Shown: piece by piece, positions 1 to 6,576 of the stretch
Layout of the letters: every line of letters starts with the position of its first letter
Numbering within the stretch: position 1 is the stretch's first letter
Made by a program: the position numbers and the translations under genes
Notes under the pieces: generated by a model
Databases searched by the model: none
What the model was told of the DNA's origin: nothing
The model's input: only the letters and a program-made list of their open reading frames with translations
Assembly: GCA_964530915.1 (NCBI GenBank)
Contig: CAZHCK010000079.1
Location: 1-11,308 of the forward strand
Direction: 5' to 3'
DNA from: Cloacibacterium sp964530915
GTDB lineage: Bacteria > Bacteroidota > Bacteroidia > Flavobacteriales > Weeksellaceae
DNA length: 11,308 nucleotides

Positions 1-227
1 CATCAATAGAAGATAATTTACAGTTGCTTATAGAAGCTCAAGTTTTGTTTCCAAATATTAATGCGATAAATGTTTCTGAACTCAGTTTTGCACAAGGAGA
101 TTCATTGGTTGAAAAACCTGTACTTATTTATAAAGCATCAGAAAATCTTACAGATGAAGACCAAATAAAACTGAAAAACTGGATTGAGAAAAGGCTCAAT
201 AAATCAAATATAGAAGTTTATAAATAA
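1..227 (+). CDS. C-terminal fragment of an unidentified protein (possibly DUF389/TIGR00341 family)
   Basis: The frame is open from the left edge (first full codon at base 3) to a TAA at 225-227, leaving about 74 C-terminal residues. An internal TTG at 24 could be taken as a start, but the open frame upstream means the gene most likely begins outside the window. The visible part is soluble: a segment containing FPNINAI, a strand-like stretch with KPVLIYKA, and a final charged helix ending in a lysine-rich tail (EDQIKLKNWIEKRLN). There are no membrane segments or catalytic motifs. The pattern vaguely recalls the cytoplasmic C-terminal tail of flavobacterial DUF389 membrane proteins, but this is a weak impression and the family cannot be assigned. 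The ClC transporter gene follows after 35 bp on the same strand with no terminator between, so the two may be co-transcribed. Confidence 0.6.
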   Translation, partial: SIEDNLQLLIEAQVLFPNINAINVSELSFAQGDSLVEKPVLIYKASENLTDEDQIKLKNWIEKRLNKSNIEVYK

Positions 228-262
228 ATTTTAAAGCTTCAAATCATGTAAAAAAATATTCA

Positions 263-1672
263 ATGAATTTTCATTACAAAAGATTGCTGGTTCCCATTCG
301 GAAAAATTTTATTGTAAGAAATCTACTTTCTTATTTTAAAAACTTATACCAGAGAACCACATATGCCAATTCTACCCTCAAAAAGCAGTTTTTGCAGTTT
401 TTACCCTTTTTATTGGCTTCTTTTATCACTGGCTTTGTGGCCTTTTTGTACAGTAAAATATTCACCTATTCAGAAAAGTGGTCTCACGAAATTTTTCATC
501 AGAATAAATTATATATTTTCATTATCACGCCTCTGAGTTTTTTCATTTCTTGGTTTTTAGTCAGAACTTTTGCTAAATATTCAGCAGGAAGCGGAATTCC
601 GCAAGTCATGGCTTCAGTAGAATTGTCAAAACCAAACACGCATCATCTTGTTAAAAGATTTCTGAGTTTAAGAATAATCATTATCAAAATTTTAGCAAGT
701 GCCGTAAAAGTTTTTGGTGGAGGAATTGCAGGAAGAGAAGGTCCAACCATACAAATTGCGGGTTCTATTTTTGTGGAAATTCATAAAAGGTTGCCAAAAT
801 GGTGGGTGCCGATTTCTGAAAAAAATGTAATGATTGCGGGAGCTGCTTCTGGTCTAGCTGCTGCTTTCAATACACCACTTGGCGGAATTATTTTTGCGAT
901 TGAAGAATTAGCCAAAACTCATATTAAGTATATTAAATCTCCACTTTTTGTAGCAGTTATCATCTCAGGTCTTACTGCGCAAGGTTTTGGTGGTAGCTAT
1001 TTGTATCTAGGTTATCCTAAAACCAATTACTCTGGATGGATGGTTTTTGTTGGAATCTTTATTACGGCTATTGTTGCTGGATATTTTGGCAGCAAAATGT
1101 GTAGCATTATCATTGCAGTGATGAGTTTTTTTGAGAAATTTAAGAAAAATTATCAACAAGTTTTTATCGTTTTTTTCTGTGGATTTTTTGTGGCAACTTT
1201 CATCTATTTTTTCGGAACCGAAGTTATGGGCTCTGGTAAAGAATTAATGGAAAGACTGCTTTTCACCTCAGATAAATCGGTAGAATGGTATTTGCCTTTT
1301 TTGAGAATGAATGGTTTAATCGCTACTTTCAGTTTTGGTGGAGCAGGAGGTGTTTTTGCCCCTTCATTAAGTTCTGGAGCAAGTTTTGGAGCGTTAATTG
1401 CTCAATTGCTACAATTAACAGGAGATAATGCTAATTTATTGATTTTGATTGGAATGACAGCTTTTCTTACAGGAGTAACCAGAGCGCCATTTACCTCTGC
1501 AATTATTATTTTTGAAATGACTGATAGACATAGCATCATCTTTTTTCTTTTGTTAGGAGCTGTTCTCGCTTCTTTGGTTTGTAATTTTGTAACCAAGAGA
1601 GCTTTTTATGATGTTCTGAAAGAAAAATATATCGAAAAGGCTCTGAATCAAGAAAATATTGAAAAAAAATAA
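263..1672 (+). CDS. ClC-family chloride channel / H+-Cl- antiporter
   Basis: A 469-residue inner-membrane protein with the ClC selectivity-filter motifs in order: GSGIP at 109-113 (chloride-coordinating Ser110), GREGP at 157-161 (gating Glu159), GGVFAP at 362-367, and an R-A-F-Y segment near 446-449 whose Tyr449 aligns with the central tyrosine of E. coli ClC-ec1. The AIEEL segment places Glu215 at the position of the ClC-ec1 internal proton glutamate (Glu203). Both glutamates are present, so a proton-coupled antiporter is more likely than a passive channel; this is inferred from family knowledge. Helices fill residues about 45-440. The protein ends about 20 residues after the last helix, so it lacks the CBS-pair regulatory domain seen in many relatives. 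ATG at 263 is the first in-frame ATG; the basic N-terminal 40 residues would be cytoplasmic. Confidence 0.95.
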   Translation: MNFHYKRLLVPIRKNFIVRNLLSYFKNLYQRTTYANSTLKKQFLQFLPFLLASFITGFVAFLYSKIFTYSEKWSHEIFHQNKLYIFIITPLSFFISWFLVRTFAKYSAGSGIPQVMASVELSKPNTHHLVKRFLSLRIIIIKILASAVKVFGGGIAGREGPTIQIAGSIFVEIHKRLPKWWVPISEKNVMIAGAASGLAAAFNTPLGGIIFAIEELAKTHIKYIKSPLFVAVIISGLTAQGFGGSYLYLGYPKTNYSGWMVFVGIFITAIVAGYFGSKMCSIIIAVMSFFEKFKKNYQQVFIVFFCGFFVATFIYFFGTEVMGSGKELMERLLFTSDKSVEWYLPFLRMNGLIATFSFGGAGGVFAPSLSSGASFGALIAQLLQLTGDNANLLILIGMTAFLTGVTRAPFTSAIIIFEMTDRHSIIFFLLLGAVLASLVCNFVTKRAFYDVLKEKYIEKALNQENIEKK

Positions 1673-1693
1673 AAACAAATAGTCGTAATTTTC

Positions 1694-1701
1694 TATATTT
1701 G
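1694..1701 (+). promoter_or_regulatory. Candidate Bacteroidota -7 promoter element upstream of aroF
   Basis: TATATTTG matches the TAnnTTTG -7 consensus 82 bp before the aroF start. It overlaps an inverted repeat with 7-bp arms (TTTGAAA at 1698-1704, TTTCAAA at 1709-1715). I see no TTG at the expected -33 distance, so this remains tentative. If used, the GAACACGC hairpin at 1729-1749 would lie in the 5' leader of the aroF transcript. Confidence 0.4.
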
Positions 1702-1728
1702 AAAAATATTTCAAAAAAGAACATAATT

Positions 1729-1749
1729 GAACACGCTTTTTGCGTGTTC
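1729..1749 (+). terminator. GAACACGC hairpin after the ClC gene
   Basis: A perfect 8-bp stem (GAACACGC / GCGTGTTC) with a five-T loop lies 56 bp after the ClC stop codon. No uninterrupted T tract follows, so it may terminate poorly or serve as a transcript 3'-end stabiliser or leader structure. The same stem core recurs at the two terminators flanking the gene at 2948-3562. Confidence 0.55.
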
Positions 1750-1782
1750 TGTATTTTATAAAAGTTGTAAGAATCACGAAGT

Positions 1783-2862
1783 ATGAATTTAAAAGATTTA
1801 CAAAACGATTGGATTAATGAGTTCTCGAAACCATTAATTATAGCAGGACCTTGTAGTGCAGAATCAGAAGCACAGATAATGGAAACTGCACAAAGATTGA
1901 AAGAAAGTGGTGCGGAAGTTCCAGTTTTTAGAGCAGGAATTTGGAAGCCAAGAACCAAACCAAATGGTTTTGAAGGAGTAGGAGTTATTGGTCTTAATTG
2001 GCTTAAAAAAGTAAAAGACGAATTTGGTTTTAAAACAGCAACCGAAGTTGCCAATGCGCATCACGTTTATGCAGCGCTAGAAGCAGATGTAGATATTCTT
2101 TGGATTGGAGCGCGTTCTACCGTAAATCCTTTTACCGTTCAAGAAATTGCTGTTGCATTAAAAGGAACAAATAAACCTGTTTTGGTGAAAAATCCGGTAA
2201 ATCCAGATTTAGCACTTTGGATTGGAGCTTTAGAAAGACTTTTAGGTCAAGATGTGAAAAACTTAGGCGTTATTCACAGAGGATTTTCATCTTATCAAAA
2301 AACAAAATATAGAAATTTACCCAATTGGCAAATCGCATTAGATTTTAAACATCAGTTTCCGAATATTCCTATGTTTGTAGACCCTTCTCACATTTGTGGT
2401 AGAAGAGATTTGCTTTCAGATGTTACTCAGGAAGCATTTAACGTAGGTTACGAAGGAGCAATGATAGAATCTCACTGCAATCCAGATGCAGCTTGGAGTG
2501 ATGCAGCTCAACAAATTACGCCAGAAGTTTTGGCTGAAATGCTTGGAAATCTACAAATCAGAAACTCAGATATTTCTGGATTTGATGAAGAAATGGGCAA
2601 ACACAGAGCTTTAATTTCTGATATCGACTTCCAATTAATAGAATTATTGTCAAACAGAATGAAAATTTCTGAAAAAATTGGAGCATTGAAGAAAGAAAAT
2701 AATATTGCTATTTTCCAGCCAGACCGTTGGAAAGTGATTGCAGAATATGCCTCTGCAAGAGCCGAAGAATCTGGAATGGGCAAAGATTTTATAGAAAAAG
2801 TTTTCAAAGCCATTCACGAAGAATCCATTGAAGTTCAAAATAATATAATGATTGATAAATAA
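1783..2862 (+). CDS. aroF: Bifunctional DAHP synthase (type I-beta) / chorismate mutase (AroQ type)
   Basis: Catalyses the first shikimate step (phosphoenolpyruvate + erythrose 4-phosphate to DAHP) and, through its C-terminal domain, chorismate to prephenate. The synthase domain spans about residues 1-260: GPCSAES at 22-28 with metal-ligand Cys24, the K-P-R-T motif near 55-58, GARSTVNPF at 109-117, VKNPVNPD at 135-142, and metal ligands His203 (DPSH), Glu229 (ESH) and Asp240. The 26- and 11-residue ligand spacings match the Thermotoga maritima enzyme. A linker precedes an AroQ domain at about 270-355 carrying Arg and Lys residues of the R...K...R pattern. There is no N-terminal ferredoxin-like ACT regulatory domain; in Bacteroidota relatives such as Porphyromonas the fused mutase domain gives prephenate feedback control. 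ATG at 1783 gives full family length. A terminator follows directly. Confidence 0.93.
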   Translation: MNLKDLQNDWINEFSKPLIIAGPCSAESEAQIMETAQRLKESGAEVPVFRAGIWKPRTKPNGFEGVGVIGLNWLKKVKDEFGFKTATEVANAHHVYAALEADVDILWIGARSTVNPFTVQEIAVALKGTNKPVLVKNPVNPDLALWIGALERLLGQDVKNLGVIHRGFSSYQKTKYRNLPNWQIALDFKHQFPNIPMFVDPSHICGRRDLLSDVTQEAFNVGYEGAMIESHCNPDAAWSDAAQQITPEVLAEMLGNLQIRNSDISGFDEEMGKHRALISDIDFQLIELLSNRMKISEKIGALKKENNIAIFQPDRWKVIAEYASARAEESGMGKDFIEKVFKAIHEESIEVQNNIMIDK

Positions 2863-2868
2863 AAAGAA

Positions 2869-2893
2869 AACACGCTGAAAAGCGTGTTTTTTT
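2869..2893 (+). terminator. Intrinsic terminator of aroF (inside repeat copy A)
   Basis: Stem AACACGC (2869-2875) / GCGTGTT (2882-2888), loop TGAAAA, then a run of seven T ending at 2893. It starts 7 bp after the aroF stop codon and is a canonical rho-independent terminator. It is the first part of the 48-bp direct repeat. Confidence 0.85.
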
Positions 2894-2916
2894 ATTGTGA
2901 GAAGATTTCGTAAATT
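2869..2916 (+). repeat. 48-bp direct repeat, copy A
   Basis: Identical base for base to 3572-3619. It holds the AACACGC terminator, its T run, and about 23 further bases (ATTGTGAGAAGATTTCGTAA and the next few bases). The copies bracket the gene at 2948-3562, start to start 703 bp apart. No inverted ends or transposase were seen, so it is not a recognisable insertion sequence. Confidence 0.9.
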
Positions 2917-2947
2917 TCCAAAAAAAAATATTCATAAAACTTCTAAA

Positions 2948-3562
2948 ATGAAGCATAAAAAATTAAAAATTCTAATTATAGTTTGGATTTTTCTAATCTT
3001 AATAAACTATTATTACATGCCATATTTTATTCTTCCACTTGTTTGGTTATTAAATGTTTTAGTCTTACTTGTAATTGTTTTAATTCAATTAATTAAAATA
3101 TTTAAAGAGCGAAAGAATATTTCAAGACAAAGAATTGTAATTTTTATTTCAGTTTCATTAATCACATTTTTCTCTTTTTATAAATTTTATGGTATTCCAA
3201 ATTTATTTATAGAAAAACTAGATTGGATTATTTTAAAAGAGAAACGTAAAGATATTGTTTCTGATGTAAAAAAGGGAATTTTAAAATCTAATGTTAGTTG
3301 GAATAATGTAGTTTGTGAACTTCCTTTTGAGTTTCCAGTTGTTTCTAACGGAGGAAATGATATATGGATTTCTAAAAATAAAACCAATCAAAAATACACT
3401 GTAAAATTTTGGGTTTTTAGAAATTTCTTTGATTCACCTTCTACATATTTAATTTATACTGAAGATGACCAAAATATAAAATATTATAATGAAAAAATAA
3501 AAAATGACCCAGAAAGAAACTGGAAAATTGATAATAATTGGTATAGGATTTTTGGAGATTAA
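2948..3562 (+). CDS. Unrecognised membrane protein with three N-terminal helices and a C-terminal soluble domain
   Basis: 204 residues from ATG 2948. Very Lys/Asn/Ile-rich, and visibly more AT-rich than aroF or rsgA on either side. Hydrophobic segments lie at about 7-24, 27-52 and 63-80. The basic N-terminus and the basic loop KERKNISRQR between helices 2 and 3 predict a cytoplasmic N-terminus, leaving the last 120 residues outside, in the periplasm. That domain is rich in Trp, Tyr and Asp and ends with a W-Y-R-I-F segment; there is one Cys and no catalytic motif I recognise. An in-frame GTG at 2897 would add 17 basic residues, but it sits just after the aroF terminator T run and inside the direct repeat, so I prefer ATG 2948. 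The gene has its own terminator and is bracketed by a perfect 48-bp repeat, which suggests a later insertion between aroF and rsgA. Function unknown. Confidence 0.75.
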   Translation: MKHKKLKILIIVWIFLILINYYYMPYFILPLVWLLNVLVLLVIVLIQLIKIFKERKNISRQRIVIFISVSLITFFSFYKFYGIPNLFIEKLDWIILKEKRKDIVSDVKKGILKSNVSWNNVVCELPFEFPVVSNGGNDIWISKNKTNQKYTVKFWVFRNFFDSPSTYLIYTEDDQNIKYYNEKIKNDPERNWKIDNNWYRIFGD

Positions 3563-3571
3563 AGTTTATTG

Positions 3572-3596
3572 AACACGCTGAAAAGCGTGTTTTTTT
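3572..3596 (+). terminator. Intrinsic terminator of the 2948-3562 gene (inside repeat copy B)
   Basis: Stem AACACGC (3572-3578) / GCGTGTT (3585-3591), loop TGAAAA, seven T to 3596; identical to the aroF terminator. It lies 10 bp after the stop codon of the membrane-protein gene and about 40 bp before rsgA. Confidence 0.85.
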
Positions 3597-3619
3597 ATTG
3601 TGAGAAGATTTCGTAAATT
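3572..3619 (+). repeat. 48-bp direct repeat, copy B
   Basis: Perfect copy of 2869-2916. Downstream the copies diverge: copy B continues TGCAC... or GCAC into the rsgA leader, copy A continues TCCAAAA towards the membrane-protein gene. The TTG at 3598-3600 and TAAATTG at 3614-3620 loosely recall a Bacteroidota promoter, so the repeat could act as a terminator-promoter module; spacing is poor and this is inference. Confidence 0.9.
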
Positions 3620-3637
3620 GCACAAAAGAAATTCGTT

Positions 3638-4564
3638 TTGAAAGGACTCATCACAAAATCTACAGGAAGTTGGTATCAAGTTTTAGATTTGGAAACTCAA
3701 CAAGTTTTCGAAGCGAGAATTCGTGGGAAATTTAAACTAATAAAAACTAGACTTACCAATCCTTTGGCTGTGGGTGATTTTGTAGAATTTCAACTAGAGA
3801 AAGATGATATTGCATGGATTACCAAAATAGAACCTCGCAAAAATTATCTGATTAGAAAATCTGTGAATTTATCTAAAGAAGCGCACATTATTGCGAGCAA
3901 TTTAGATTTGGCGTGTATTATTTTCACCTTGCAATCTCCTGAAACATCTTTAGGATTTTTAGACCGATTTTTGGCGTGTTGCGAAGCGTATAATATTCCC
4001 GTTCTCATCCTTTTTAACAAAATTGATTTATTGAATTTTGAAGAAGTTGAATTAGTAGAAGAATTACAAGCTATGTACGAAAATTTAGGTTATCAAACGT
4101 TGCAAGTTTCTTCTGCTGAAAAATTGAATTTAGAAAAACTTCAAGAAATTTTAAAAGATAAAACGTGTGTTTTTTTCGGTCATTCTGGTGCTGGAAAATC
4201 TACTTTGGCAAATGCACTTCAACCTGATTTGAAATTGAAAACCAACGAAATTTCCGAAACGCACAACAAAGGAAAACATACCACTACTTTTGCTCAAATG
4301 CATTTTTGGCATTTTGGCGGTGCTGTAATAGACACACCTGGAGTTCGTGAATTTGCAATGATAGATGTAGAAAAAGAAGAAATTCAACATTATTTTCCGG
4401 AAATTTTTGAAAAAGGAAGAGCTTGTAAATTTCATAATTGTAAACACATAAACGAGCCAAAATGCGCTGTTTTAGATGCGTTAGAAACTGGTGAAATTCT
4501 AGAAAGCAGATATATCACTTATCTTAAATTGATGGAAGAAGCAGATGAGCAAAATCAGTTGTAA
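3638..4564 (+). CDS. rsgA: Ribosome small-subunit biogenesis GTPase RsgA (YjeQ)
   Basis: A circularly permuted GTPase acting in late 30S subunit maturation in the cytoplasm. Order of parts: N-terminal OB-fold (about 1-70, with the R-G-K-F-K segment at 29-33), then G4 NKID at 127-130, G5 SSA near 158-160, G1/P-loop GHSGAGKST at 181-189, G2 as HTTT at 214-217, G3 DTPG at 232-235. The G4-G5-G1-G2-G3 order is diagnostic. A C-terminal zinc finger supplies Cys263, Cys268, His270 and Cys276. The 308-residue length is normal. The start is TTG at 3638: it yields the usual N-terminus MKGLITKSTGSWYQV, and no ATG lies nearby. The TTG overlaps the stop codon of a 13-codon GTG-initiated reading frame (3600-3641) that begins in the direct repeat. 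Possible transcription start within repeat copy B. Confidence 0.95.
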   Translation: MKGLITKSTGSWYQVLDLETQQVFEARIRGKFKLIKTRLTNPLAVGDFVEFQLEKDDIAWITKIEPRKNYLIRKSVNLSKEAHIIASNLDLACIIFTLQSPETSLGFLDRFLACCEAYNIPVLILFNKIDLLNFEEVELVEELQAMYENLGYQTLQVSSAEKLNLEKLQEILKDKTCVFFGHSGAGKSTLANALQPDLKLKTNEISETHNKGKHTTTFAQMHFWHFGGAVIDTPGVREFAMIDVEKEEIQHYFPEIFEKGRACKFHNCKHINEPKCAVLDALETGEILESRYITYLKLMEEADEQNQL

Positions 4565-4619
4565 TTTATGATTGATTTTATTGATAATCAGTATCTTTAC
4601 ATAGAAAAAGATTTTTTAT

Positions 4620-4627
4620 TATCTTTG
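4620..4627 (+). promoter_or_regulatory. Bacteroidota -7 promoter element before the GHMP kinase gene
   Basis: TATCTTTG is an exact TAnnTTTG match, 24 bp before the ATG at 4652, in an AT-rich 87-bp gap after rsgA. No clear TTG at the optimal -33 spacing was seen. It would drive the kinase and the prenyltransferase genes. Confidence 0.6.
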
Positions 4628-4651
4628 CATTACCAAACATAGAATAGATTA

Positions 4652-5578
4652 ATGACGAACCCGTTATTTTACGCTAAAATATTGCTTTTCGGAGAGTACG
4701 GAATCATAGAAGATTCTCAAGGATTAACCTTACCGTACAGTTTCTACAAAGGCACACTTAAATTCTCTGAAAATCAATCTGATTTCGAGAAAAAATCAAA
4801 CGAATCTCTATCTAAATACGCTCAATATTTATCTGAATTAAATCTTCCAGAGTCTTTTAAAATAAATGTAGAAGCCTTCAAAAAAGATATAGAAAAAGGA
4901 TTATTTTTTGATTCTAATATTCCGCAAGGTTATGGAGTAGGAAGTTCTGGAGCTTTGGTGGCTGCAATTTTCGAAAAATATTCTTTTATTAAATATAATC
5001 CGGAAGAAATTTCTAAAAATCAATTAAAAGATTTGAAAAAAGTTTTCGGAGAGTTAGAGTCTTATTTTCATGGTAAATCTTCTGGAATCGACCCATTGAT
5101 TTGTTACATGAACCTTCCGATTCTCATTGAAAACAAAGAAAGCGTAGACAAGGTTTCTATTCCTAAAGAAGAAGCCGGAAAAGGCGCTATTTTCTTAATA
5201 GATTCTGGTTCTGTTGGCGAAACTGGACCAATGGTTCAAATATTTTTTGAAAAATTAAAAAATGAAGGTTTCAGAAAAACTTTGAAAGAAGAATTCATTA
5301 AGTACAATAATGCTTGTATCGATACTTTCTTGAACAAAGAAATGACACCGTTTTTCAAACATTTGAAAGACCTTTCTAAATGGGCTTATGTTCATTTTAA
5401 ACCGATGATTCCTACCAATCTTTACAACGCTTGGAAAAAAGGTCTTGATACCAATGCTTATTACTTAAAACTCTGCGGAAGTGGAGGAGGTGGTTATATT
5501 CTTGGTTTTGCTAAAGATTATGAAAAAGCAGACAAAATGCTAGAAGGCTTCAATAAAGAAGTGATTTATAGATTTTAA
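4652..5578 (+). CDS. GHMP-family kinase, probable mevalonate kinase
   Basis: A 308-residue ATP-dependent small-molecule kinase. GHMP motif 1 is KILLFGEY at 9-16; motif 2, the ATP phosphate loop, is PQGYGVGSSGALVAA at 91-105; GKSSGIDP at 141-148 carries the likely catalytic Asp147, as in mevalonate kinases (G-x-x-S-G-x-D); motif 3 is KLCGSGGGGYILGF at 273-286. Mevalonate is the probable substrate because Flavobacteriia make isoprenoids by the mevalonate route and the next gene is a prenyltransferase. A related GHMP member of that pathway (phosphomevalonate kinase or the GYDIA group) cannot be excluded from motifs alone. It has its own candidate promoter and lies 71 bp before the UbiA-family gene on the same strand, likely one transcript. 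Confidence 0.85.
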   Translation: MTNPLFYAKILLFGEYGIIEDSQGLTLPYSFYKGTLKFSENQSDFEKKSNESLSKYAQYLSELNLPESFKINVEAFKKDIEKGLFFDSNIPQGYGVGSSGALVAAIFEKYSFIKYNPEEISKNQLKDLKKVFGELESYFHGKSSGIDPLICYMNLPILIENKESVDKVSIPKEEAGKGAIFLIDSGSVGETGPMVQIFFEKLKNEGFRKTLKEEFIKYNNACIDTFLNKEMTPFFKHLKDLSKWAYVHFKPMIPTNLYNAWKKGLDTNAYYLKLCGSGGGGYILGFAKDYEKADKMLEGFNKEVIYRF

Positions 5579-5621
5579 GATTTTTTGTAAAGAAGTCTGA
5601 AATTTTCAAATTTTTTCTCTG

Positions 5622-5649
5622 AAATCTGACATCTAAAATCTCAAATCTA
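5622..5649 (+). repeat. Four tandem 7-bp units directly before the prenyltransferase start
   Basis: AAATCTG-ACATCTA-AAATCTC-AAATCTA in perfect 7-bp register, ending at the base before ATG 5650. A looser AAGTCTG lies at 5593-5599. This short degenerate tandem repeat occupies the leader where a ribosome site would be; it carries no Shine-Dalgarno sequence. Confidence 0.7.
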
Positions 5650-6543
5650 ATGAGTAACAATCCCATTCTTCATCGTTTATCTCAATTGGTGAGTTTGCTT
5701 TTAGGAGCGAGGATTTTTGTATTGGCATTGTTCACATTTACGCTATATGTTTCTACTTTTTTTCTTTTTAACCAAGAAGAAAGTCTCAGAAAATTTGTTT
5801 TCGATTATAAAGTTCATGGAATTATTCTATGTGCGATGCTGAGTATTGCAGCAGGCGGAATTATCAATCGTTTTTATGACAAGGAGAAAGACGAAGTAGA
5901 AAAGCCATTTAGAAGCAGATTACAAAGTTTTTTAAAGGAAAAATATTTCTTGTACAGTTATGTTATTCTCAATATTTTTTCATTGGGAATTTCTGCAATG
6001 CTTTCTTGGAGAATTCTTATTTTTTTCTTGATTTATCAATTTATTATTTGGTTTTACAGTCATAAATTGAGCAAAATGCTCATTATTAATAATCTTACTT
6101 TTGTGAGCTTGACACTATATCCATTTTTTGGATTATTAGTTTACTATAAGCATTTTTCGTATAAATTATTTTTAATGGCAGCGTTCTTATTTTTAATTAT
6201 GTTGACCATTGATTTGATTAAAGATGTGCTCACCAGAAATGTAGATAGAGTTTTCGGTTACAATACAATTGCTAATATTTTCGGGAAAAAAGTAAGTTAT
6301 ATAGTTATAGGATTTGTGATTTTTGCAAATGTTTTGATTTCTATTTTATTACTTTTCTTCATCCCGAGAACCAATTACATGCTAGGTTATTTCTCATTAA
6401 GTATTCTTTTTTTCGTAATGATGAGTTTTCCTATTCTTACATATCAAAAATCTAAATTATTTTGGGTAATCAATTTCTTTAGAATTTGGGTTTTTATTGG
6501 CGTCATTTTTATGCTTATCAATGGCATTTTTGAAAGGTTTTAA
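5650..6543 (+). CDS. UbiA-family prenyltransferase (annotated in relatives as geranylgeranylglycerol-phosphate geranylgeranyltransferase-like)
   Basis: 297 residues, almost entirely hydrophobic, with about eight or nine helices. The first Asp-rich motif is NRFYDKEKD at 73-81 (Asn73, Asp77, Asp81, then Pro86), and the second is D-L-I-K-D at 188-192 followed by Asp199 and the F-G-x-x-T segment (202-206). These bind the Mg2+-diphosphate of a prenyl donor, so the protein should transfer a polyprenyl chain to a membrane-embedded acceptor. The first motif reads N-R-x-x-D where most members have N-D-x-x-D. Candidate roles: (di)geranylgeranylglyceryl-phosphate-type lipid synthesis, known as a gene potential in the FCB superphylum, or quinone prenylation. 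It pairs with the upstream GHMP kinase. It converges with galM, only 33 bp away, with no strong terminator between. Confidence 0.85.
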   Translation: MSNNPILHRLSQLVSLLLGARIFVLALFTFTLYVSTFFLFNQEESLRKFVFDYKVHGIILCAMLSIAAGGIINRFYDKEKDEVEKPFRSRLQSFLKEKYFLYSYVILNIFSLGISAMLSWRILIFFLIYQFIIWFYSHKLSKMLIINNLTFVSLTLYPFFGLLVYYKHFSYKLFLMAAFLFLIMLTIDLIKDVLTRNVDRVFGYNTIANIFGKKVSYIVIGFVIFANVLISILLLFFIPRTNYMLGYFSLSILFFVMMSFPILTYQKSKLFWVINFFRIWVFIGVIFMLINGIFERF

Positions 6544-6576
6544 TCTTTATTAAATGCTTGAATTTCCCAAGTAGAT

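Noticed and set aside
2897..2947. GTG 2897 as start of the membrane-protein gene
   Set aside because: It directly follows the aroF terminator T run and lies in the repeat; ATG 2948 gives a normal basic N-terminus before the first helix. Kept as a finding, not as the annotated start.
2869..3619. CRISPR or insertion sequence as explanation of the 48-bp repeats
   Set aside because: Only two copies 703 bp apart, with a gene instead of spacers; no transposase, no terminal inverted repeats.
6557..6571. CTTG/CAAG inverted repeat between the prenyltransferase gene and galM
   Set aside because: A 4-bp stem with a 7-base loop is too weak to call a terminator.
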